A stretch of 64,000 nt of DNA, from the NCBI GenBank assembly GCA_014529385.2, contig CM043944.1:90687384-90751383 (forward strand). The letters are read 5' to 3'. A program made the position numbers and the translations under genes. The stretch comes from Adiantum capillus-veneris. Taxonomy: Eukaryota; Streptophyta; Polypodiopsida; Polypodiales; Pteridaceae. The notes beneath the pieces were generated by a model, which was not told the DNA's origin, ran no database searches, and was given only the letters and a program-made list of their open reading frames with translations. This document shows, piece by piece, positions 33,602 to 45,900 of the stretch. Within the stretch, counting starts at the first letter, position 1. Every line of letters starts with the position of its first letter.

Positions 33602-35829
33602 TCTCTCACTTATAAACAGTTGTCCTCAACTGTAGAGGTCCAACTGAACTGCCGGGGAGAAACCGGAAAGATTCTAAATCTTGCTCAATGGTGAGTTGAG
33701 TTGGTCCTTTCTCAAAAGAGAACTTAAAAATTAAATTAAATAGAAATTCAAAAAATTCAATACTTACCTTACCGGTTCATGTCATTCCTCTAGTACCTCG
33801 AGGATATCCTTCACCAATCATCAAACTTACGAGCCATGTAAGAACTCATTATTCGCGTCTTTCCAACAGATCGGAAGTTTCCTCATCCGAGAATCTATTA
33901 ACTCAAGTCTACCTTCTCAATCCGAGAAGAATAATCCTCCTAGAAATCAATCTAGGAATCTGTCCTTGCGCATAATGCTGCGTTGTTAGTCCTGAGGGTA
34001 TCAAACCTCTCGTGTCCTCCCACATAGGGAATGCCCAAATCATAGAGTATTAATCTCGATGTCTTCCTTGACAAACAAAGTCTGGGATCACCTTAAAGAA
34101 GGTTATTGTTTCGGGCCGTCGCTCAATGTAGGTGGACGGTTCCAATCCGAAGATTCCTTGTGCACGGCGGCACTTCCTTTTCTCCTGTGAGTTATTACCA
34201 CCAGCAGTGTTTTCCCGACGCCCATTAGCGTCTCTTCCTCACGAAATCATAAAAAATGATTCACCTTGCGAGCATCAATGACGCCTTGCAAAATCTCAAG
34301 TAGATAGGATTCTAGCCATAGCATTTTCTGAACGTACGTTCAAACGCGGTTCACAATAGAGCGAACCCTCTTTGATTCCCAGGGATGTTCTCCCATATGT
34401 AATTCTTACCGTTTTTGAAACGGTTGGCGAACTATATTCTTACGAACATAATAGTTCGAATTTATTCTAGCAGCGTGTAAATGCTACTTGACCTGCTCAT
34501 GGAGAAACATATACCGCAACCAAAAGTTGCTACTGTAATGGTAAAAGCACATAGCGTATTCAATGATCAACGACCATCAGAAAACCTCTTCTTCGTAGAG
34601 AAACTCAAATTCCTTCTACCGAACACATCTCAAATAGAGATTCTCGTGTCGGAATATCCTTGCGCGCAAAAAGGCGCTCAAGAGAGTATAACAAACTCCC
34701 GTCCAGTTCCCTGGCATAGGTCTGCATCTTCGTGTGTTATCCATGTACTCAAAGGTGTACATAATTCTTAAGCTGTGTTAGAGTTTCGGTGAACCTGGAA
34801 ATTTCCTTTCCTTCATAAGATCCTTAGAGCGAAGACGCTCAACTTGACGATCCCTTGGCTCGATCTTAGAGCAAAACCCGCTCATCAAATAAACTAGGAT
34901 TTCAATCCTTGGATTCCTCGAGCACAGGCCGTAGTCGTCACTTGTTCCTTCCCTTGTAAAGAGAGTGTTCATTCACTTGTGCGAAAAGTACTACCATGTC
35001 TTCCCTGACCGGGTAGGGGGTGTTTGTTCATAAGCTTAGTGAAAGCTTTTCTTGGTTGAAAGCTTGGAATGGTTCCTTCCTTTCTGCCGTCCTACCCGCA
35101 ATAGCAGGTAATTTGTTTGTGAACTACCGGATACGAGATCAATCCGGATGGTTGAGCAAACCAATTCATCTCAAAAAACAATGTTCAAATTGATCCTACT
35201 CTCATAAATACTCGAGAGTGATTGTCCTGGTTAGACACATGCATATCTCGTGCATAAAAGCAATACGCATTTTATGAGTTCCTGAAAGATTTAACTTTGA
35301 TCAAAGACCTGCCCTCTCACTTAAAGTTTGAGGGTCAAAAACTGAGGAGTTAGATTGAATTCCCTTACTCCAAACTTTCTCCGGATAGCAATGTATCGTG
35401 CGAGGAGAAGTAACAAAAATTCGTTGTTTCTGTGTTCAATGGTTCTCGTCCCACTGCGGGGATTGTATTCTATGTACATCAAGGTGTACACTTTCAGCTT
35501 TTATTGCTGACTCCACCATCTGCTGCAAAGTATCTTGCAGATGGGTTTACAAAATTCGGGCAAAAGTCCTTTAAATTTGTTCATCTTTCCTTCCTCAGAG
35601 AGGATCAAGACTGGAGCTACCTTGGCAAGAGTGAACCACTACTTGCTTTGACTCGCTTGTGTTCCTATTGGGCAAACCAATCCTAATCTTCTTGAATGCC
35701 TTCCTCAAAGCGTAGAGGAAAAAAAAAAATTGTCCGAAAATTCAGCCTTGAATTGGATCCAAGTCTTGTTGTAAGTTCCTTGCAAAGCTTTGGTATACCA
35801 CCCAAGTACTTGCAATCCCCCTTGAGGTG

Positions 35830-36111
35830 TTTGGTCACATGCCTCACCTTCGGCGCTTTTCAGAAATTGCCGCTTGCAAAGGTAACTTCAAACTGTCAAA
35901 TGAAAGCGTTAGCTTTTGGGACATCTTTCCATCCGTCAAAAGTATCAAACTTGACCGGAGTGTTCTGAGGTCTAAAGACCTTCTTCATATCCTTCCCGGA
36001 ATGACGGGATTTCTTGGCTATGGTTATGGATTGATGTTCATGGATATTTTTTGGATTCTGAAGGATCTTGAGCATTCCGCTCCTTGGATTCTCTAGGTTC
36101 TTGAGCATCAT
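35830..36111 (-). pseudogene. Gag remnant inside element G
   Basis: The minus strand encodes PVKFDTFDGWKDVPKANAFI, a stop, then QFEVTFASGNF and KVRHVTKHLKGD, parallel to the gag core of Gypsy-A (IKFDTFSGYRDA ... FIQQFDIAFSGG). It is the only part of the internal region related to a known element protein. The rest (33602-35829) shows no domain I can name. Confidence 0.65.
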
Positions 36112-36316
36112 GCTCTTGTCGCCTTCTCAGAGAATCCCAAGTCTTGTGTCGACTTCTTGCAGAGAGAAAAATTTTCCCACCTCTGTGAGCTTTTCCTTGC
36201 AGGACTTAGGGTTCCGCTTGCTTACTTCTCTCTTGGCTTGTCATGGCTTCTTCCCGTATCTTCCCAGAGTTGTCCTCCTTTACAGAGAAAGAGAGGACAC
36301 CATGCTCTGATACCAC

Positions 36317-37530
36317 TGTCACAAACGGGAGCGCATAACAATATAAAATACACTCGGATAAATAGGATTTATCACTTATTGCTGAAGCCAGAGGATATAG
36401 AGAGAAATAGATAGATAGAGAGAGAGAGAGAGTGAGAAGATCGACACAGTACTGGGGACCAGAAGATGGGCTGGTCCCCCCCCTTAAAGAGAATTCTTTA
36501 TTAGGGAGAATCTTTTTACAAGCACAAGAACCGGAGAAAACCCCTCCGTTCTAAATCTTTGACTCGATGTCCTTCCCATTGGTAACTCCCTTTTCAGTGA
36601 GGGTATGTGGTGCTTTTATAGCTCCTTGACCACGGCACTAATAGCTGCTTGCGTAGAGATCGCGGCCGTAGTTTTTTTTTTTTGGTTTTTTTTTTTTTGT
36701 TTTGTTTTGTTCTACCCGAAATAGGGAGAGAGAATTCGCTGGCTGGTTTTGTTGCTTTATTTTCTAAGTGGCTGCCCACTTATTAAGTGGACGGCCGGCA
36801 TATTTTAAAATTGGTATGAACCTGCCCAAAAACTCAATAAAACCTTATAAGTTTAAAACAATGCTTTTCACAACACTTCCCAGGCGTCCGTGGATGCAAC
36901 CACATGCACGAATGCAATGCAAACATAGATTCCTCGCGGGAAAGCGTTTGCTCTTCCCGGAAAACTCGTTCAAATTTTCCGCTTTTTAAGAAAAGCTTCT
37001 CAGAACCCATCTTTATTCTTGTGCTTGCGTCTTTATGCGTATTCCTCTTTCCAGTTCGGATTTCCTATTGACTATGGATATCCCCTTTCTGATGCACCCG
37101 TCACCCACCTTGTGACGCATCAGGAATACCCATCACCTAGTCCTTTTCTACCAAACTTACGGTACAATCCCCTTCACGATGCTCTATGTCACCCATCCTA
37201 TGACGCATCAGAGATGTCCGTTCCTGGATGGTCGGATACTTCTTCCCGATGCTCCCTGTCACCCATCCGATGTGACGCATCAGAAGTACCCGTTCTTGGT
37301 GACCTTACAGATATTCCCGTTCACAATGCTCCCGTCATTGCTTTGAATGACGCACTAGGAATACTTTGTACTCGGATGTCTCTAGTGAGAAAAACCCTCT
37401 CACTTAAAATTCCAATAATTCATTTAGAATTATTTTTCCTTGGTGTTCCAAGCGAGAAAACCCTCTCACTTATAAATCCAATAATTCATTTAGAATTATT
37501 TTTCTGTCAGATAAAGCCAATTTAGCAACA
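36317..37530 (-). repeat. 5' LTR of element G
   Basis: It runs from TGTCACAAACGGG to TTTAGCAACA on the plus strand and closely matches the left LTR except for the missing 275-bp block. T-rich runs at about 36670-36710 differ in length from the partner. The (GA)n run is at about 36409-36433. Confidence 0.9.
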
Positions 37531-37789
37531 GAAAGAACCAAGAGAATTGGATGATAGTTCATCAGAGGATTCCAAAGAAGTAAGGGAATCAGCTGACAGT
37601 GCATCCGAGGCTTCCAAAGAAGCAAGGGAATCAGTTGATGATTCATTAAAGAATTCCGACGATTCAGATATAGGTGTGAGTGGACAGGGGAGGCCAGCGG
37701 GGCTACCAATAGGTCTTAGGCACAAGGAAAGGACAGAAAGGTAAGCTAGGTCCACTGGATAACTTGGTCAAGGGCACTTTTTGGCTCTT

Positions 37790-40700
37790 GATGCAGAATG
37801 GATGGGGGAGGATGTTATTTTCCACATATAACATCTACTTATGTCCCGTAAAATATGGGAGTTTTCTAGAGATGGAAATGTGCTTCTTTTGGGGAATTTC
37901 AATTATAGGATAGGAGTCTACAAGTTCCTTTTATTGATAAATTAGAGGAGATTCTATAGGAGATGGATCATTATGACTTGGGGACCTCACAAGATGTCGG
38001 AGAAGTGGCAGATTATGGCAGATACATTTTGGATATGGGCGCTGCACATAGCCTACCCGTACTTAATGGCATGGAGCGACGGACGGGATTAGGAGGGATA
38101 ACATGCAATAACATTGAGAGGAGAGACCACAGTAGACTACCTTCTTGCCCCACTTGAGATGATACCTCATATTTATGATTTTATGGTATCACCTAGACCT
38201 ATTGGGATAGCAGCGGATCACTCATATTTATCTCTCATTGGATTGTTAGTATACTGTGGAGCTCTCACCCACGATATCATTTTACTAAGGAGACTGATTA
38301 GGCTTACACTTCAAAGATCTTTCGCTCTCTATGTGATGTGAATCCTCATTTGCCTTTAGAGGAGCTCATTCACCAGCTTTGCTAGTCTTTACATACATGG
38401 GTAACGATGGCCTTCCCGCATTCACGATCCTCAGGCAGAGCACAAACCGGTATTGATCTGCAGAACAGTTGGTATGATGATGATTGCGGAGAGATGAGAG
38501 CACAATTGCAGAGAGAGGTTGTGCTTGGATCTACTTCTCATAGGAGATTGCATATTCTTTTCAGATGCCTCATCAAGTGGAAGAAAAGAGCCTACTTAGC
38601 ACAATTGGAGAGGGATTTACATCAGATTTTCCTGGGACAAAATTCAAAAGAGGCACGGAAACTCCTTTGAAGCATAGCTCTCCATTACAGGTTACTTCGC
38701 TTGATACATGGGAACAGATGCAGCTGATTGGTATATAGTACCAGGGTAGCATGCCATTCCAGATCCACCAGAGATTTGTCCTCAATCCTCTACTTTTTTC
38801 ACAGATAGCATGGTGCGTGAGGCTATAGACAGGCTTAGTACAGGCTAGTACATGCTAGAGATATGTTAGCATCGCTTTTGGCTCATGTGCTCGATAGAGC
38901 TATGTGTGAAGGTTTCCGGAGCACCAACACAATTGTGCCTATACACAAGTCAAGAGATCCCACTCTGCAGGCTAACTATTGCACTATCATGATTGATCAC
39001 ACATTGGCAAGCCATATGCATCTATTCTCGAGCATGAGTTACAGAGATGGGCAGAGGTTGCAATTTAGAGCATAGGGACAGGCAGATTTCCGGAGAGGAT
39101 AAGGTACTCTTTACTGTATTCTTACTCTTAGAGCATTAATTGAGAAGGGCAGATTTTCAGGGAAACGGATATATTGTTGCTTTGTGGATTCCGCAAAGTG
39201 TTTGATACGGTTCCCATAGCTAGGCTCTTACTGAGGATGTACGATATTGGGGTACCCAGTGAGATTGTATGGGGGATTTCAGCTTTGTATGACACAATGA
39301 TTGGTAGGGTCACAATTCCAGAGGGTCTATCTATACCTGTTACCTCCACCATTGGAGTGAAACAGGGATGCCCGTTTCTCCGGCACTTTTTGGCTGTAGA
39401 TTGACGAGCTTACAAATTATATCGACAAGAGGAGATAGAGGAGCTCAGCTAGGAGGTGTATGGATCCCTCTTCTCTTATATGTAAATGACATTTTGTTGA
39501 TTGCAAAGTCACCGGAGGGAATGCTAAGGCAGTTAGATGCATTACACTTATATTCACAAGAGAGTGGTATGGCAGTCAACCTTAGGAAGACCAAGGTTAT
39601 GGTGTTTAATACCACTCCATAGTGGGTGAGGAGATCTGCACCTTACTTCACTAAGGCCAGGACACAGTGTATGTGGATTCATACACTTACTTGGGAGTGC
39701 TTTTCTTTGGTCTGTCCTTTTCCTTGAGAGGGGTTGCTGATGTCAGATTGACTAGAGGCTATGCTGCCTTGGATTCTCTAGAGAGGATGTGCTCACATGT
39801 ACAGTTTTAGGAGCCTCGCACGAAGCTTTGGCTTTTTGATACTCTAGTCACTTTTTCTTTAGTATATGGAGTCAAGATATGGGGTCCTAGCTTGGACCGC
39901 CAAAGAAGACAGGGAGGCACACACTGTTGGAAATCTATGGAGAGACCTTTAGTCACCATGATTTCCAGGATGATTCGTAGTAAGGCCTCAGTCCCACATG
40001 AGATCATCAGAGTAGAGCTTGGTGCGACTCCTATTACAGTTGAGGCACTCACTACATCTGTTTCATTTATACATAGCCTGTTGGAGCTTCCTTGACACAG
40101 ATATGCTTGGGTAGCTTTGGAGTCATCGAAGCAGTTAGCTAGTGCTGGGGATACTACATGTTGGTATGCACAGATGTCAGCATGGTTTGGTTACATGGTT
40201 TTAATATGGATAGGTTACCTCCATTTTGGTACTCACTAGATGCGGCTTTGCTCATACTCAAGCGTACAGAGATTAACCAGTTCATCAGATAGGACATCAC
40301 ATAGATTGATGTTAGCAGGACATGGTTGGCACCAACAGATGAGTTAGGGACGAAGATGGCTTTCTATCTAGAGCATCTCCTCCGCACTACAGATGATGGG
40401 TTCATTATTAGACCGAGATACACATTTATAACATGCATTACGACGTGTGATTGGTCAGATTTGTACCTCTTTACATCAGCTAGAGATAGAGGTTGGCAGA
40501 TATACTGGAGTGCCACTTGAACAGCATGTGTCAGGTATGGCCGCTAGCACTGGAGACCGATGAGCACTGTATTTGTTAGCGTCCTACATACTATGAGATC
40601 AGAGGTCGTTTTCACTGCCTCTTTCGGGAGGGCTTTGGATTGCTCTCTAGAGTTATGGATTACTCAGATCAGAGATGCTTAGGCGTATACCTAATTGAGA

Positions 40701-41222
40701 TATGCAGACTCAGGGAGACACTTGAGGAGCAGACGACTAGAGCATAGAGGGCCAATACAGAGACAGATCTCATGTTTTCTACCTACCAGCACCAGTCAGA
40801 GATACGCTGAGAGTATAGAGCGTGCGGTATCTTGATTGACAGGGCTACAAGGGCAGTTTAGTTGTTGAGCTATAAGCTACCTTGTGGAGGAAACTCCAAT
40901 TGGAAGGCCGAAGCGAGTCCAACAGTATCTGGGCTTCTGATATGAGGTACTTGGTCGTCGTCACGCCCATAACATTTAGCGATGTGGGTCCCTGAAGGGC
41001 ACTGCTCTAAGAGGGTAGATAAGCTTGGCCTCTTGGGGGAGAGGACCTCACGTAGACCACGGGAAACTAGTGACAAAAGCGTTTGCCCTATGAGTATGGG
41101 TGCAATGGAGTCTTTGTTGTCTCTTTCCCTTTTTTATTTTGATTGTATATATTAATCTTTTTCCTTTCTTTTATGGGGAGACGTCAAAGGGTACCCATCC
41201 CTGACTCATAAAACAAAACAAA
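37790..41222 (+). mobile_element. LINE-H, decayed non-LTR retrotransposon of a second type
   Basis: Endonuclease-like sequence (GNFNYRIGVYKF, about 37895) is followed by a long, stop-ridden region, reverse transcriptase at 39120-39620 and a C-terminal region with a Cys/His-containing stretch (TDEHCIC ... YYEIRGRFHCLF, about 40555-40625). The tail near 41205-41222 is cataaaacaaaacaaaac, possibly the LINE 3' end. It differs from LINE-F in its RT motifs and its clade is not clear. Confidence 0.65.
39128..39622 (+). pseudogene. LINE-H reverse transcriptase core
   Basis: RT landmarks in order are FRKVFDTVPIARLL (about 39186), YDIGVPSEIVWGISALY, TIGVKQGCPVSPALFG (about 39350, across a frame change at 39368) and LLYVNDILLIAKSPEGML (about 39475), with AVNLRKTKVMVFNT at the end. 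The catalytic box reads YVND instead of Y/F-x-DD, so one catalytic aspartate is replaced by Asn. With many stops nearby, the copy is inactive. Confidence 0.75.
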
Positions 41223-42219
41223 ACGGCCGAGGCTCGGTAGCAATAGTGGCTGATTTGCAGGACAGAAACGTGGTGCATGACCTGTAAGACGTTAACTATT
41301 TGAAGCGAGCAGACCATTGCAATGCCACGGACTCAAGAGGAAGTTTCAGGTCATCATTGTCAGAGACCGAGCAAGGCCTATTCGTTTTTTCACTATGGAG
41401 GAGATTTACACTTCAGAGGCCCAGGAGGCAGCTCATTAGCTGATATACTCTCCTTCTTTGTTATTGCCCTCACTGGTTTTCTACTGTCAGAGATGTCGTA
41501 TTAGTTTTCATTTCAGTACATTACATTTCAGTTATTTTTACCCAGACAGTTGTTATTTTCAGATGATGGTTGTATTTTGGTCTCATAGGTCATTTTGGCC
41601 TTCTGCAGTTGTTAATAGTACATTTCATTTCATTTCTGTGTGTTGTGTGTCTGTGTGTGTGTCTATTGTGGTCTAATTATCTGAAATGGTCATGTTTTCA
41701 ATGGGTAGAAGTGTTAGCTTTCTCCTGTTTTGCATCTGCCAAGATTGCTTCCAATATGCAGCTACATTGCTTTGAATCAATGTATGTTGCTATTGACAAA
41801 TTGAGTCGGTTTTATTCATAATCAAATTTTCTTGCTGAAGTCTGTATAAGCTTACTTATAAGCTGCTCCATGATCTCAGGCAGGAAAGCTTTGCGGACAT
41901 GATAGCAATTGCACTCAAATCTAGTGGGAAGAGATGAAGCTGTTGCAAGGATTCTCTACCCCATCTGCAAAACCATTATTCAGCGTTAAAGTGACTTGTT
42001 GGAATGATGGCAAGCTTATTTAATGAACCATCGTCTTATGGTACATGCCACGGTTAAGATAAGAGTCGGACGTTTTTAAGTATTGTTTGCAACAGCCAAA
42101 TAATTGGCCATAAGTATTCTGTGCAACACTCTCTGAAAGGAAGGCTCAAGAATATCATACGGGGCATGTCTAGCCATCTATAAAGCTTTTTGGCGTTTTT
42201 GTGTAGGTCATGGAGGTGA

Positions 42220-42221
<2 letters not shown>
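41223..42221. other. About 1 kb without a recognised gene
   Basis: The sequence is AT-rich with T-rich stretches and several possible splice acceptors followed by short open stretches (for example tctcag at about 41880 followed by 18 codons). None matches a family I can name. It may hold 3' UTR or single exons of a host gene disrupted by LINE-H, but this is not supported. Confidence 0.3.

Positions 42222-42268
<47 letters not shown>
42222..42268. repeat. (CT)n microsatellite
   Basis: An uninterrupted CT array followed by acgacgttcaaattctc, the same motif as in the SINE body. Confidence 0.9.
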
Positions 42269-42271
<3 letters not shown>

Positions 42272-42349
42272 GACGTTCAAATTCTCTTCTTCTCGGGTGT
42301 GTGTGTGCGTGCGCTAATAAGAAGAGAAAAATGGTATAACCTTTCTATC

Positions 42350-42476
42350 ACCCAAGTGTGGTAGATTGGTTATGCCATTTCCCTCTTGAATAACAGGTCT
42401 TGAGTTCAACTCTCCTCGTCGGATAGATCTTTAAGGTCTCTTTGGATAGTTTCCCACGACGTTAAAATTCTCTTCT

Positions 42477-42519
<43 letters not shown>
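42350..42519 (+). mobile_element. tRNA-derived SINE candidate with (CT)n tail
   Basis: A box-A-like tggtagattgg (42359-42369) and box-B-like gagttcaactc (42402-42412) are spaced as in RNA polymerase III promoters of tRNA genes. They are followed by a non-tRNA body (ggatagtttcccacgacg, then ttaaaattctc) and a (CT)n tail at 42479-42519. The body and tail recur at about 4326-4396, and partly at about 42269-42298. This is what dispersed SINE copies look like. It is not a functional tRNA because no acceptor stem can be formed. Confidence 0.5.
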
Positions 42520-42522
<3 letters not shown>

Positions 42523-43564
42523 TTGAAACGAGCAATGGGCCTATCCACTAGAAGTATAAACTGGAGGAGTACAATGTGAATGTTGTAGGGTCTTTATCCG
42601 GCTTGTGGATCATGTCAGTGAATGTAGCCGCTGCATTGTTTTTTCTAAACATTCAGGAAGAATGTCGTAGGAACCACCAAGGAGGTGCATAATTATGTGA
42701 CTTTGCTTTGCAAGAGCCTATCGATGAGTTCCTCTAGCTGTGTAGAGTATGCGTACACATCCATTAAAGTGCAACAAGTCACATTCACTGTTCTATATGT
42801 TGTGAGACTTGTTGGTCCACAAAGAAGAGACTTTTTTTTTTCAAAGTTTTGTTTTAACGGTCTTGTCTTTAGCTTTGTTAGTTTCTAATAGTTAGAAGCC
42901 AATTGATCGGATTGATACCTTCAGCCTTCTGCCAGGCCGATCTTGATAGTTCCAAGTTTTCTTGTTTGCCTGCTTTGCAATAGGTACTGATTTGTTATAA
43001 GCACTTGCATTTGTGCCCTCAATCTAGTGTGAGAATGAATTGCAACCCTCAAAGATATATATGAGAAGTATGGTTTGGGAAAGGTCTCTTTTTTGGTAGA
43101 AAGCCTCTTTCAAACGCTTTATTTTTTGGGGTGTTTGGGGTGAGTCCTACCATAGGCCGAGCAAGATTTTACGAGCATAGCAAAGCTCAAGCAAATATCT
43201 ATGGTGATGTTGTAGTGTATACTTGGGACAATATCAAAACATACCATACACCTTTAGCACATCTCACAGTAGGACCAAAGCAAAACATACATACTAGTTT
43301 TTGCAAAACTGGATAGTCCCCTTTATACATGGACTCAAAAAATACCAAAATCCTTTAGGGCACTTGGCATGAGGATTTAAAAACTTAACCAAATTGTAAA
43401 GAATACATTTTAGTTTTTGAAAAAAAGGCTAGCTTTCCCTTTGTACATGGAGCATTATCTCACAGAATCTCAAAAGTTCAACCCTTTAGGGCACCTTACA
43501 TGAAGATTTTAAATATTAACCAAATCCATCCTCAAAGCATTTCTAGTCATCTACAACCCGTGAG

Positions 43565-43600
<36 letters not shown>

Positions 43601-43797
43601 TGCCCCTAGCAACCCAAAAAATTAGTTGTTGAAGCAAATATGGTCAATGATGAGTGAGATATTATCTTCAACATACATAGAATTTTCTAGCAATGAATAC
43701 ACGAGCAATAACTATACAACAAATAGATCAATTATTGTAGACAGAGAATGACACTAGATGCTTGCCATGTTCTCTCTTAATGAGCACTAATTGGGCA

Positions 43798-43838
<41 letters not shown>

Positions 43839-44577
43839 CAATACATCCACCCACAAGCTTGCTATATGTAGGTATGTGATTACATCATTGGCTTGTTGCT
43901 CATTGTGGGCATGTACATACATGCGTTTGTGTGGCTCAGAGTAGCACGCACACTCATGCACACAAACCACCAAGGAGGTGCATAATTATGTGATTGTTGC
44001 TTTGCAAGAGCTTGTCGATGAGTTCCACTAGCTGCGTAGAGTATGCGTACACATCCATTAAAGTGCAGCAAGCCACATTCACTGTTCTATCTGTTGTGAG
44101 ACATGTTGGTCCACAAAGAAGAGACTTTTTTTTTCAAAGTTTTGTTTTAAGGGTCTTGCCTTTAGCTTTGTTAGTTTCTAATAACCAGAAGCTAATTGAT
44201 CGGATTGATACCTTTAGCATTCTGCCAGGCCGATTTTGACAGTGCCAAGTTTTCTTGTTTGCCTGCTTTGCAATAGGTACTGTGATTTGTTATAAGCACT
44301 TGCATTTGTGTCCTCAATCTAGTGTGAGAATGAATTGTAACCCTCAAAGATATATATGAGAAGTATGGTTTGGGAAAGGTCTCTTTTCTGGTAGAAAGCC
44401 TCTTTCAAACGGTGTTTTTTTTGGGGTGTTTGGGGTGCGTCCTACCATAGGCCGAGCGAGATTTTACGAGCATAGCAAAGCTCGAGCAAATATCTATGGT
44501 GATGTTGTAGTGTATACTTGGCACAATATCAAAACATACCATACACCTTTAGCACATCTCACATTAGTGTTGGGGTA

Positions 44578-44754
44578 TAGGCGCATGTGCCTTGCCTGGC
44601 CGCCCAGAGTCTGGGCGTCCACTGACTTGTATACTTTATACATAGCATAAGTGTATAGGGGGCTGCTCACTCTTTTGAGTCTCCCCACCCACATCGTGTA
44701 TGTCTCCTTCTCTCTCTCACTCTCTCCGTCTGTGGTGCTCCCCGATCCCCTTCA
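44578..44754 (+). repeat. 5' LTR of Copia-I
   Basis: A 177-bp LTR with TATA-like tatactttatacatagc (about 44630). It is followed by att and the PBS at 44757-44768. Confidence 0.92.
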
Positions 44755-45900
44755 ATTGGTATCAGAGCGAGGTTTTGTGCTTGCTGTTTTCGCCCCCGCG
44801 CGCGCGCGCACTTTCAAGAGTGCAAACAGGGTTTCGACTTCGGCATCGGCAAATTTAGCTTTCCGAGAGCGTTTCCAGCAGGCGTCCTGCTGTTTTACCC
44901 CCCTTTCGAAGCCATTCGAGCCATCAAAAACCTCATTCGAGCTACGGTTGAGGACCTTCATTTTTCAGCCCTCTTTTGGCAGTTTGTGCTGCGTTTTTGG
45001 GCCAAAACGGAGGTTTTTGGCATAGCTTTCACACCCGGACTTGGATACATGTGATCCAGAGTCTACCTTGGGGTTTTGGCATGCTCCGGACGCGCTCGTC
45101 ATATCAGAATTTTAAAATTTTGAACGCTGAATTTTCTGCAGCAGCAGTTGTTTATTGTGTGTGGAGGAGATATGAGAGTGATATTTGCTGCAAGTTTCCT
45201 CACAGGTGGGAGGATACGATGTATTCCTTATGTGGTTTGATGCTCAGGGAGACTAATGTGATTGCATTTTGAGCTCGGCAATGTATGCCTCGAGCATGTT
45301 TTTTGGCAGTCATCATAGGTAGAGCAGATATTTGTGTACTAGATTTGCAGGTGTTTGCAATGATGTATGCAAAGTGTGGAGATTGGTGAATGCATTTGGA
45401 GTGCGGTTTGATGCGCTTTGGTTGCTCATAGTTTTGAGCGTGCAGTCAGTTTGGTTACTGGTTTTGTGGCCGTTTTACTGACGAAACTCTGGCGAAATTT
45501 TCCCAGGAGTTTTATGCGCATCATTTATGCGATCTAGGTAGAGATTGCGGGTTGCACTCAGCATTTGCGTGCGGTGTTGTCTGTAGGTGGGAGATTTGTG
45601 CATGTGTATGCATCGATACCGCACAATGTGGGCTTGGTGATTAGCTCACGGTTTGACAGGCGTACAATTATCTTGGCACACTCACAGGAGTGATACATGC
45701 TTGTGTGGCTACGAGCTAGGTACCCGGATTCGAGTCATATTGGCTTGTGATTTTGTGCAAGGTTTTGCACGGTTATTGGTGCAATTTTGCATCAGGTTTT
45801 GAGCCATATTTGCAGAATTTTGTTGATGCGATTCGAGCCAGTTTATGGCTGATTTGGTTGACATTTGCTACTCATTGTTGGTTGCTCTTTTGCGAGCATT

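Larger units (their letters stand above)
32126..37530 (-). mobile_element. Element G: large non-autonomous LTR retrotransposon, TSD GAAAG
   Basis: The terminal repeats lie at 32126-33601 (1,476 bp) and 36317-37530 (1,214 bp), with identical duplications GAAAG at 32121-32125 and 37531-37535. A PBS of tRNA-iMet type (minus strand TGGTATCAGAGC, 36304-36315) adjoins the right LTR, so transcription runs on the minus strand and the right LTR is the 5' one. The internal 2.7 kb has only a gag remnant, so G depends on enzymes from elsewhere, as in the LARD class. Confidence 0.93.
31726..37744 (+). pseudogene. Gypsy gag fragment K, split by element G
   Basis: From 31726 the plus strand encodes a decayed gag segment (TLLLRREAPTKWINFKRVF, ITAWDHLRMNKED, LKDQIERFCCGLPKEI) matching gag of elements A and B. 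It is interrupted at 32125 by element G and resumes after the duplicated GAAAG at 37536 with an acidic Ser/Glu/Asp-rich stretch (ELDDSSSEDSKEVRESADSA) ending at a TAA, 37742-37744. Stops at about 31797, 31869 and 31884 show it is inactive. No LTR or pol accompanies it. Confidence 0.75.

Noticed and set aside
35432-35686. Plus-strand frame in element G with YLADGFTKFG, reminiscent of the end of Copia RNase H
   Set aside because: The resemblance is short, the orientation opposes the element, and no other Copia motif lies nearby.
41874-41938. Exon-like stretch after a tctcag acceptor encoding QESFADMIAIALKSSGKR and a stop
   Set aside because: It looks like a last exon, but no upstream partner exon or family could be identified, so it is only noted.
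42350-42425. Possible tRNA gene
   Set aside because: Box A and B-like motifs are present, but no acceptor stem or anticodon arm can be folded; a SINE head explains it better.
43731-43973. Short frames across the satellite GA/CT arrays on both strands
   Set aside because: Dipeptide-repeat translations of microsatellites; the frames differ between satellite copies.
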